Positions 33,698-43,000 of a stretch of DNA of 64,000 bases are shown piece by piece (within the stretch, counting starts at the first letter, position 1; each line of letters starts with the position of its first letter). Made by a program: the position numbers and the translations under genes. The notes under the pieces were generated by a model. That model had not been told where the DNA came from. It ran no database searches and worked only from the letters and a program-made list of their open reading frames with translations. Source of the stretch: Granulicella tundricola MP5ACTX9 (GTDB taxonomy: Bacteria > Acidobacteriota > Terriglobia > Terriglobales > Acidobacteriaceae); the NCBI RefSeq assembly GCF_000178975.2, contig NC_015064.1, forward strand, positions 682,001 through 746,000, written 5' to 3'.

Positions 33698-34999
33698 ATG
33701 CATCTTTGGAGCGACTACGAAGGCAAGACCATTGCCGGAGCCTACCCCCTGGGCCAGCTTATCCGGCCCGAAGGCCGCACGGCCTTCTTCTCCACCTCCA
33801 ACGGCACCGGCATCCCCGCCGTCATCCGCCTCACAGAATCCTTGAATGACGAAGGAGAAATGCTTGAGCGCTGGCGTCAGGTCACCGCCGTCAACCAGGA
33901 CAACCTCGTCGCCATCAAGTCTTTCGGCCAGACCAACTTCGAAGGCACACCGCTCGCCTACGCACTTCTCGAACTCACCGACGCCAGCCTTGCAGACATC
34001 CTCGCCGAGCGCGCCCTTACCCCCCAGGAAGCCCACGAAGTCGCCTCCAGCCTCCTCGCAGCCCTACAGGCACTCCACGCGAGCGGCCTCGTCCATGAGC
34101 ACATCGAACCCGCCAATGTCATGGCCGTCGGTGAGGTCATTAAGCTCCGCAGCGACTGCGTCCGCGAGTGCATCCTCAATCCCGACGACGCCACCCCCGC
34201 CCACTGCGCCGAACTCAAACAACGCGACGTCCACGATCTCGCCGTCCTCCTTCTGCAGGTGCTCACCCTCCAGAAAAAGCTCACGCCCGCAATCAAGCTA
34301 CCCGCCCCCTTCGACAAGATCGTCTCCTACGGCATCGACGGCACCTGGGGTCTTACGGAGATCGACGCAGCCCTTCACCCGCCCGTCATCAAACCACTCG
34401 TCCCGGAGAGCGTAATCGCCGCCGCAACTCAGCAGCATCCGCAGAGAATCTCTCCGTCTCCGCAGTCAGAAAGCCCCAATCCCGCGCTCCACGTCCGCCG
34501 CATCAGCAACACGGTGCAGCCTGCCCCTCGCTCGATGGCGTTCTGGGCGGCCTGTTCAGCCGGTGCCCTGGTCCTGATCTTCCTCGCGTGGCTCTTCCTG
34601 CACGGCAGCAGCAAACCGGCCACCCCCGTACCCACCGCCGCTGTCGTAACCCCGGCCAAACCTCAGACCATCGACGATGCGCCCACGCCAAAGCTCTCCG
34701 CCTCCGCCAGCACGGACGGTGTCGTACACACCGCGGTCGCAACCTCTCAGACGCAGGCCGGCTGGCACGTAGTCGCCTTCACTTATAACCGGGAAGATCA
34801 AGCCTGGCACAAGGTCGCCACAATCCGCGACGCCCACCCCGCGCTTAGCCCAGAGGTCTTCGCGCCTTCCGGCCGCGGCCCATTCCTGGTAGCCCTCGGT
34901 GGTGCCATGAGCGAAAGCGAAGCCAACGTCATGCGCAACAAGGCTCGCCGTGACGGCATGCCGCGCGACACCTTCATTCGCAGATACGGCCCACGCTAG
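33698..34999 (+). CDS. Pseudokinase-transmembrane-SPOR protein
   Basis: A 433-residue protein. Residues about 10-240 have the fold and spacing of a PknB-like Ser/Thr kinase, but key residues are missing. The VAxK lysine position reads AVIRLTE, the HRDLKPxN loop reads HEHIEPAN, and there is no DFG (VIKLRSDCVRE in its place). The glycine loop is also absent. It is thus a pseudokinase. A transmembrane helix lies near residues 281-303 (AFWAACSAGALVLIFLAWLFL), and the C-terminal about 80 residues (from GWHVVAFTYN to RDTFIRRYG) have SPOR-domain character, a fold that binds peptidoglycan denuded of stem peptides. It probably links a cytoplasmic scaffold to the cell wall. Confidence 0.72.
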   Translation: MHLWSDYEGKTIAGAYPLGQLIRPEGRTAFFSTSNGTGIPAVIRLTESLNDEGEMLERWRQVTAVNQDNLVAIKSFGQTNFEGTPLAYALLELTDASLADILAERALTPQEAHEVASSLLAALQALHASGLVHEHIEPANVMAVGEVIKLRSDCVRECILNPDDATPAHCAELKQRDVHDLAVLLLQVLTLQKKLTPAIKLPAPFDKIVSYGIDGTWGLTEIDAALHPPVIKPLVPESVIAAATQQHPQRISPSPQSESPNPALHVRRISNTVQPAPRSMAFWAACSAGALVLIFLAWLFLHGSSKPATPVPTAAVVTPAKPQTIDDAPTPKLSASASTDGVVHTAVATSQTQAGWHVVAFTYNREDQAWHKVATIRDAHPALSPEVFAPSGRGPFLVALGGAMSESEANVMRNKARRDGMPRDTFIRRYGPR

Positions 35000-35005
35000 C
35001 CCGTT

Positions 35006-35458
35006 CTAGCTGCTTCTGGCGAAATCCCGCTTCGCAGCCCTCAGTTCCTCAATTCGAACCCGGCCGCTGGGGCTGAGTCGCGCCTGCGGCCGGCTACGCT
35101 GGATCATGGATGCCGTGATCGCCACGCGAATCTCTTCGCTGCCCACAGCCGGAGTCCGCCGCCCTCGCAGGTCATACTCAGTCGGCGCTGCCACCCGCTT
35201 CTCAGCAGGCCCACACAACATCACCGTCGCAAACACCAGCACCAAGCCTACGAGACCCTCAAGCCCGGCGGTAGCCAGGCGCCCCTGTTCCTCAGCCTGG
35301 TCCATCGTTAATCCTTCGCTTGCTTGGGGAGCAAACTTATCCGCATAACCGGCGGTATGCGTGGAGTTGATGCGTGCGTTTTCGGCGTACCCGGAGTACG
35401 CCGCGCCAAGGAGAATAAATGCAGAAATCAAAGTAAAACTTGCTGCCATCAGCTTCAT
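35006..35458 (-). CDS. Small membrane protein of unknown function
   Basis: A 150-residue protein from ATG 35458, which has GGAGGA 7 bases upstream; the frame extends to 35572 without such a site. Two hydrophobic segments are visible: residues about 4-22 (MAASFTLISAFILLGAAYSG) and about 65-85 (GLEGLVGLVLVFATVMLCG). The C-terminal half is basic (RSRPQARLSPSGRVRIEEL) and probably cytoplasmic. No family recognised. It converges with the pseudokinase gene, 7 bases apart. Confidence 0.6.
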   Translation of the reverse strand: MKLMAASFTLISAFILLGAAYSGYAENARINSTHTAGYADKFAPQASEGLTMDQAEEQGRLATAGLEGLVGLVLVFATVMLCGPAEKRVAAPTEYDLRGRRTPAVGSEEIRVAITASMIQRSRPQARLSPSGRVRIEELRAAKRDFARSS

Positions 35459-35792
35459 AGCTGTTCCTCCATGCCCCATTTCGTTCAGGGGGAGGGACTC
35501 CAGCGTGCTTGGAATTCCCTCATCGGTCTGACTCCCAGGTAAAGCAGGGTAGTCCTGTGCCGTGTGGTTCAAGCATTGTGGACAGTCGGTACACTGTCAA
35601 GAAAAATCAACCCGTAACGGCATGATTATCGGCACTCTTTCATAAGTAACCACCTAGATGGTGACTTATGTTGTAGATCGATAACTAGGAATTGAAAGAA
35701 CAGGTGGAGGCCATCGAGGAGCCGTAAAAATTGACGTTCTTCAGACATTCCCCAGACATCGTAGAGCCCGGATACGCCTATCGTTTGAGCGA
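35459..35792. promoter_or_regulatory. Divergent intergenic region with two dyads
   Basis: 334 bases between two divergent membrane-protein genes. Dyad 1 is GACAGT-N6-ACTGTC at 35581-35598. Dyad 2 is a 30-base inverted repeat at 35641-35670: arms CATAAGT and ACTTATG, inner arms ACCA and TGGT, centre CCTAGA, with one mismatch. Both arms are too long to be chance. The second could be an operator or a transcription-terminating hairpin, but no T-run follows. The region is noticeably more AT-rich than its surroundings. Confidence 0.55.
35641..35670. repeat. 30-base inverted repeat
   Basis: CATAAGT at 35641 pairs with ACTTATG at 35664; ACCA pairs with TGGT inside; one internal mismatch and a six-base centre. 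It lies 122 bases before the plus-strand membrane protein and 183 bases before the minus-strand one. Hairpin or operator, undecided. Confidence 0.6.
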
Positions 35793-36941
35793 ATGTACCC
35801 AACCGCACATCGATTTATTCTGATCCTCAGTATCTGTGCCGCCTGGGTGCTCATCTCATGGGCTTCCGTCTTCAAGTATCTCTCCCATGGCAAAGCAGCC
35901 CTCACCATGGTGCTTGGCGTCGTAGCGATCGCTCTGGGTATGCACTGGCTTGATCGATTCAATCAACGCGACCGTCAGATCGGCGTCGGCTGGTTCGTGC
36001 TTCTCTTTCTCATCCTCACGGCAGCGTTCGCCGTGCTCTATCCCATATCCCTGAAGCACACGCTGAACGCCGGTTCTGATCGGGAAGACGCACTCCGATT
36101 GGAACTCAGTGCCATCCTGCACCATCAATACCCCTATGATGCACATACTTTTCTAGGCAATCCTCCCACCCCGTTGCCGGGAGCCTTATTACTCGCCGCG
36201 CCCTTCTTCGCATTCGGGCATATCGCGTGGCAGAACCTCCTCTGGTTCGCGCTCTTTTTCATTTTTACCGTTCACTTCTTCCGTCACCGCGCGACCGCTC
36301 TCTTCTTTCTCGTACTTTTTCTTCTCTTTGTGCCCGCAGATCTCTTTGACTTCACTTCGGGCGGCGACTACCTGACTAACTTCTTCTATCTCGCAATCGC
36401 TGTGGCTCTCCTGATTCGATCGTTAGATCTCAAGTCCGAAGCCAGTTTTCTAGCTGCACTCTTTCTTGGTTTAACCCTTTCTTCGCGCATCATTTATGCG
36501 ATTGTTCTGCTCCCACTGCTGGCGCTCACCCTTCAGCGTACTTCGCGCTCCCGCGCTCTCGCTCTATTCATCGTTGTGCTTCTTGCTGCCAGCGCAGTCA
36601 CCTTTCCTATCTTCACCCCTCACGTCTTCACGCATCTCTCGCAGCAGCTTGGTCAAAGTAGTCCCAAGCTGCGATATATCCCCAGCGCCCTCCATCCTGG
36701 CTGGACACTCCCGCTCCTTGCCATCGTGGTGGGAGGGACGGCCTTCTTCATACGAATGAATCTCCCGCGGCTCTTCCTGATCTTCAGCATTGCCAGCTTC
36801 GTACTGCTCGCGCCATTCGTCATTACCTTCGCTCTTCACTCGGAAAAGCTGCGGTATAACTTCGCGTATCTAAGTGTCAGTGTCCTCGCTTTTTCATTAT
36901 GGGCATTTTCGCATTATGAATCCCACTCCGTTGATTCCTGA
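35793..36941 (+). CDS. Polytopic membrane protein, GT-C/DUF2029-like
   Basis: A 382-residue protein with about ten hydrophobic segments. A periplasmic loop after TM3 contains LNAGSDREDALRLELSAIL and QYPYDAHTFLGNPPTPLPGAL, the sort of acidic loop that follows the first helices in GT-C glycosyltransferases of the DUF2029/GT87 type. LFLGLTLSSRIIYAIVLLPLLAL resembles the later conserved helix region. The codon use is more T-rich than that of the flanking genes. The product may mannosylate or otherwise glycosylate a lipid carrier, but this is only suggested by fold. Upstream are the dyads at 35581-35670. Confidence 0.55.
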   Translation: MYPTAHRFILILSICAAWVLISWASVFKYLSHGKAALTMVLGVVAIALGMHWLDRFNQRDRQIGVGWFVLLFLILTAAFAVLYPISLKHTLNAGSDREDALRLELSAILHHQYPYDAHTFLGNPPTPLPGALLLAAPFFAFGHIAWQNLLWFALFFIFTVHFFRHRATALFFLVLFLLFVPADLFDFTSGGDYLTNFFYLAIAVALLIRSLDLKSEASFLAALFLGLTLSSRIIYAIVLLPLLALTLQRTSRSRALALFIVVLLAASAVTFPIFTPHVFTHLSQQLGQSSPKLRYIPSALHPGWTLPLLAIVVGGTAFFIRMNLPRLFLIFSIASFVLLAPFVITFALHSEKLRYNFAYLSVSVLAFSLWAFSHYESHSVDS

Positions 36942-36965
36942 TTCGCCCTCCCACCGAAACGCCAA

Positions 36966-37000
36966 AGCCCGGCCCGCTCTACAAAAGAGTAAGCCGGGCT
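36966..37000. terminator. Hairpin between convergent genes
   Basis: AGCCCGGC at 36966-36973 pairs with GCCGGGCT at 36993-37000, with CTCT/AGAG pairing inside. It lies between the membrane-protein stop (36941) and the Ig-repeat lipoprotein stop (37018). No T-run follows on the plus strand, so it is a hairpin-type terminator candidate for both directions. Confidence 0.55.
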
Positions 37001-37017
37001 CAGGATGACGTGACCGT

Positions 37018-40000
37018 CTAGATCAGCGGCACCGAGACCACCGTGATCTGGGTCGACCCCGTCACGCTCCCCGACGTCGCCGTCACAGTTCCCACTCCCA
37101 CCCCCGTCGGGCTGAAGACGCCCGTGGAGGAGATGCTGCCGACCACGATCCCGCTGGTACCCCAGTGAGCAGAGTTCGTCAGGTTCTGGGTCGATCCATC
37201 GCTGAATGTTCCCGTAGCGGTGAACTGCACAGTCGTCGTGGTCACATTCAGAATGACCTGATTGTTGGGTGTCACTGCAAGCGAGACCAGCACCGCACTC
37301 GTCACCGTAATCGGAGTAGAACCAGTCACTCCATTCAAACTAGCCCGTGCGTTGAACGTTCCAGCGCTCACCCCGGTGGCAACTCCCGTGGAACTGATCA
37401 CGCCCACAGCCGGGGTCTGTGAAGACCACGTCACGGAGTTGGTCAGGTCCTGCGTAGACCCATCCGAGTAGAAGCCCAAGGCCTTCAGTTGCAAGGAAGT
37501 CCCCAGAGCGAAGCTGCTCTGCGGAGACTGCACTGCGATGCTCTGCAGCGTAGCTGAAGTCACCGTCACCGGCGTCTGTTGCGACACTCCGTTCAGCGTG
37601 GCCGTCACAGCCGCACTGCCCGTAGTCAGTGAGCTCACCAGTCCGCCGCCGCTCACCGTCGCCACTGCCGGGGCAGAGGAGTTCCACTGCACCTGGGTGG
37701 TGATGTTGGCAGTGCTGCCGTCGGAGTAAGTCCCGGTCGCCGTAAGCTGCTGCGTCTGTCCCAGCGCCAGCACGGGTGCAGCCGGTGTGATGGCAATGGA
37801 ACTCAGCGTAGCGTTCCCGACCGTCACCGCCGCAGTCCCGTCGACGCCCTGCAGCTTCGCATCGATCGTCGTCAGCCCGCTCGTCCCCGTATGAAGCACA
37901 GCACTCGCATCGACATAGGCCGTTGAAGCCTGTGAGCTGCTCCACGTCACCAGGGACGTCACATCGGCCGAGCTTCCGTCCGAGTACGCGCCCGTCACCG
38001 AGAGCTGTTCCGTCGTGCCGGCCGGCAGTGAGATCACCGCGCTCGGGTTGATCGTCAGCGAACTCAGCGTAGCCGCCTGCACCGTCACCGCCGCTGGTCC
38101 GGACACGCCGTTCAGTGAGGCAATCACGTTCAGGCTTCCAGCAGCGGTCGCCGTCAGCAGCCCGTTGGAGCCTGCGCTGTCGCTCACGCTCGCCTTGGAT
38201 GGATCAGAGACACCCCAGTGGACGGAGGTCGTCACCGTCTGCTGCGTGCCGTCGCTCATCGTGGCGGTTGCGGCAAACTGCTTCGTCTGTCCCGCCGCAA
38301 GCGTCGCGTTGGCAGGGCTCACGGAGATCGCAGTCGCAACCGCCGCCGTGCCGGTGACGTTGACGCTGCCAGTGGCCCCGCCATACGTCGCCGTCACAGT
38401 AGCCGTCCCAGGCTGTGCCGCTGTAATGTTTCCAGTCGTGTTCACCGAGACAGCACCCGGATCGGAGCTGCTCCATGTAACCGCGTTCGTCAGATCCTGC
38501 GTACTGCCGTCGGAGTACGTCGCCGTAGCGGTAAGCTGCTGGCTCGTCCCCGCAGCAAGACTCGGATTCGCCGGCGTTATCGTAATGGACGTCACCGTCG
38601 CATTGCCGATCGTTACCGGCAGCATGACAGTCGTTCCGCCCAGCGTAGCCGTAACCACCGCGTTCCCCGGACCTACGGCCTTCAGCTTTCCATTGCTATC
38701 CACCGTGACCACGGCAGGGTTGGAACTCGAGTAAGTAACACTCGAGGTTACATTCTGTGAACTGCCGTCAGAGAACGTGGCAGTCGCCAGCAGTTGCACG
38801 CTCCCGCCAGCCGGTACAGATACAGGAGAAGGCGTAATCTGCAGGCTCGTCACGGTCGCGGACGTAACCGTTAGCGTAGCCGAGCTACTCGCACTGCCCG
38901 CCTGCGCCGTAATGGTAACCATCCCTGTTCCCGTAGTGCTCGCCAGGCCGCTCGCGTTGATCGTAGCCTGCGCGGAGCTGCTGGAAGACCAGGTCACGGA
39001 GGTCGTCAGATCCTGCGTGCTGCCGTCGCTCAACGTTCCCACAGCCTTGTACTGCTGCGTGGTGCCGTTCGCCACGGAAGCAGTCTGCGGTGTCACCGCT
39101 AAGGACACCAGCGTAGCCGGGCTCACGCTCAGCGTAGCCATCGCGCTTCGGCCGGAAAGGCTCGCCCATATCTGCGTATTGCCTCCCGCCACGCTCGTCG
39201 CCAGGCCGTTGCCGTCGATCGTCGCAACCGCCGTCACGGAAGACTGCCACGTGACCGTCGTCGAGACATTGCGTGTCGAGCCGTCGGAGTAAGTCCCCGT
39301 CGCCGTGAACTGCTGCGTATTTCCCTTCGCGATAGAGGCCGAGGAAGGTGCAACCGTAATAGAGCTAAGCGTGACTGCCCCAGCGTTCACCGTCAGGCCA
39401 GCATCGCCGGTGACACTGCCTACAGTCGCTGAGATCGTCGTGCTTCCCGCCGCGACAGAAGTCGCAAGCCCGGTCGCATTGATCGTCGCAGCCGCAGTGT
39501 TGGAAGAAGCCCACACCGCTGAAGAAGAAACATCCGCAGTCGAGCTATCGGTATACGTCGCAACAGCGCTGTACTGCAGCAGCGTTCCCGCCGTCACCGT
39601 CTGGCTCTGCGGCGACACCGCAATCGAAGCCACCACCGCAGGCGTCACCTGGAACGCAGGCGTCATAGCCACTTGGCCTTCGGCCGTTGCGGTGAGTGAA
39701 GCAGACCCAACCCCAACCCCCGAAGCCAATCCATTCCCATCGATCGTGAACACCGAAGTGTTGGAGCTCACCCATGTCGCAGAGGTGGAGAGATTCTGCG
39801 TCGTGCCATCGGAGAACGTACCCGTAGCTGTGAACTGCAGCGTGGTCCCCTTGGCAAAAGCCGGAGGGTTAGCCGGAGTAATCGTCAGTGAAGTAAGCAC
39901 GGCTGCCGACACCGCCACATCGAAGCTGCCCGTCTGCCCGCCCGCCGACACTGTAATGGTGCTGCTGCCCGGCAGGTTGCCGTTGATCACACCAGCCGCT

Positions 40001-43000
40001 CCAACAGAAGCCACTGTCGTGTTGGAAGAGCTGAACGTAGCCGTACTCGTAAGATTCTGCGTCGTCCCATCGGAGTACACCCCGAGTACCGTCACATGCG
40101 TGCTCGTACCGGAGGCCACCGTCGGGTTCGCCGGGTTGAAGGAGAGCGAGACCAGCGTAGCCGGAGTCACCGTAAAGCTCGTCGTGGAAGCCATCTTGCC
40201 CTGGTAGCTGGCAGTCACCTGCGCCGAGCCCGTCCCGGTCCCCGTCGCCAGCCCATTGCCGTCGACCGAAGCGATCGCGCCGTTGGAACTCGTCCAGGTC
40301 ACCGTCGAAGACAGATTCTGCGAGCTCCCGTCAGAGAAGACGCCGGTTGCGACGAACTGCTGCGTCGTCCCCTTTGCAAGCTGTACCGTCGTCGGGGAAA
40401 GGATCAGGCTGATCAGCGTAGCCGGCGTCACCTTGATGATGTCGGTGCTTGCGGACACACTGTTCATCGTCGCGGTAATCTGCGCGCTTCCCACCGAGCC
40501 GCCCGTCGCCACGCCATTCTGGTCGATCGTGATCGCCTGCGCGTCGCTGGAACTCCACACCACCTGGTGCGTCAGATCCTGCGTCGTGCCATCGGTAAAC
40601 GTGCCGATCGCCGTAAACTGCTGCGTCGTCCCATCTGCAAAGCTGAGATCCTTCGGCGTCACCGTAATCGAAGCCAGCACTGCCGGAGTCACCGTAACGG
40701 ATTGCGTCGATGCGGTCTGCCCACCCACGGAAACCGTGATCTGTGCGGAACCAACACCCGCGCCTGTCGCCAGCCCAGTCGTAGAGACACTCACGACAGA
40801 AGGATTCGAGGCAGCAAAGGTAGAAGAGCTAGTAATGTCCCGCGTCGATCCATCCGAGTACGTTCCAGTCACTGTGAACTGCTGCGTCGTCCCCTTCGCA
40901 AAGCTCGGATTAGTCGGAGTCAGAGTAATGGAAACCAGCGTCAGTGGCGTAACCGTGTTGGAAGCGGACGTCGCCGTCAGACTGCCGTAGCTCGCACTGA
41001 ACTGCACCGTGCCCGGTCCGACACCTGTAGCCAGTCCCGTTGAGGACACTGTCGCCACCGCAGCATTCGATGTGCTCCACGTCGCGCCGGAGCTCAAGTC
41101 CTGCGTCGTACCATCAGTGTAGGTGCCGGTCAGCGTGAACTGCTGCGTCGCGCCTGCAGCAAACGTCGCGCCGCTCGGGCTGATCGCCAAAGACTGCAAC
41201 GTAGCCGAACTCACCACAACGATGCTGCTGCTGCTCAACGTTCCCGTCTGCGCCTGCACACTCACCGTGCCCGTCTTGACCGCAGTCACAAGTCCAGTGG
41301 AGCTCACCGTAGCTGTCAGCGGATTCGTACTCGTCCATGTCACTGTGGAGCTGATGTCCTTGGTCGTCCCATCCGCATACGTCGCGGTTGCCGTAAGCTG
41401 CTTCGTCGTTCCCGCGGCAAGATGTGTTCTGGTCGGCGTCACCTGCATTGCAGTGGGACTCGTCGTCCCGCCACCGCCTGTTCCGCCCGAACCCGAAGGC
41501 TGGATCGTCACTACGAAGGAAGACGTGACTGCCGGATGGGCCAGCGTCGCCGCAGCCGTGGCTGTAACCGTAACCGACGTACCAGAAGTCGTTCCCGCCG
41601 CCGCCATGGCCAGGCCACTTGCATTCACGCTGAGCAGGGAAGGGTTGGATGAGGTCCAGGTGACGGAGTTGGTGAGGTCGTCCGTAGAACCATCCTGGTA
41701 GATCCCAGTAGCCACAAGCTGCTGCGTCGAGCCAGAGACGACAGCCGGACTATTCGGCGCAAGCGTGAGCGACGTGAGCACATTCGAGAGCACGGTCACT
41801 GTTGCTGTCGCCGTCGTGCCATACATATTTGCCGTAAACGTTGAAGTGCCCACGGATGTCCCATAGATGAGCCCAGTTCGGGTCGCGGGCGCAATCAACG
41901 GTGCACTGGAGATCAGATACGCCTCCCCGCCCAGGTCCAGTTGCAGTCCATCATCGAAAATTCCGGTCGTTGTAAGCTGCTGTGAATCGCCTACCCGAAT
42001 CGTCGACTTGGCCGGGCTCAAGGTCACGCTCGTGAGGTTGGCATTGCTGACCGTAATCGGGGTCGACGCAGAGAAGTAGCCGTACTGCCCCGTAAGCTGG
42101 CCGATCCCCGGATAGTTCGTACCGCCCAGTCCAACAGGGAAGAAGGATGCAATGAAAGGCGTAGGAGATTGAAAAATCGTCCCATAGTTCAGGTTCTGCG
42201 TGGTCCCATCAGAAAAAGTACCGATCATGCTGTACTGCGTATAGAAGTTGATCGGCACTTCAACATTCCCTGGCAGCAGAGACGTTGAAACCAGGGTGGC
42301 ACCCGTCACCGTTAACGCAGCCGTAGCGGTCTTTCCCGCCATCGAAGCAGTCACCTGTGTCTGACCCGGCTTCAACCCGAGGGTTGTGCCGTCCTTATCG
42401 ACAGAAGCAATCGTATTGTCATCCGTATTCCATACGGCGTCGAGCGTTAGATCCTGAACCGAACCGTCATCAAAGAACCCGGTGACGTAATACTGATTCG
42501 CCGTGCCCATCGCAATGGACGCAGGCTGCTTGGACAGAACGATCTTCTGCAACTGCGCGTTGGTGACGGTGATCGTATCGCTGTACTTCGTCGTTCCCAA
42601 AACCGTGGCGAAGACAGTCGTCGTCCCTACCTTGCCGCTCTTGGCTAGACCATTCTGATCGATCGTCAGCACGGTCGGATCGGAAGAAGTCCAGACAGCG
42701 CTGCCGGTCACATCCTGGGAAAAGACCCCGGTGATCGGGTCATCCGCCGTGATGGAAGCCGCCAGTTGCAGGTGCGTCCCCAGCGCGAATCTTGGCTGCT
42801 GCGGGAACACGCCCATCGTTGAAATGGTCTCAACGTACGTGTCAACGTTGGTGATCGCGCTGAATCCCGCAACGGTAGCGGTGATCTGCGCCACGCCCGT
42901 CGCAATTCCGTTTGCCAGGCCGGTGCTGTTGACTGCAAAGATCGTCGCATCGGAACTGACAAAGCTGGCCAACCCCGTAAGATCATGCGTAGAGCCATCC

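Noticed and set aside
39305..41043. Several 240-315 residue plus-strand frames inside the Ig-repeat gene
   Set aside because: They repeat with the Ig units and are antisense reflections of the repeated sequence (Val/Ala/Cys-rich), with no start signals.
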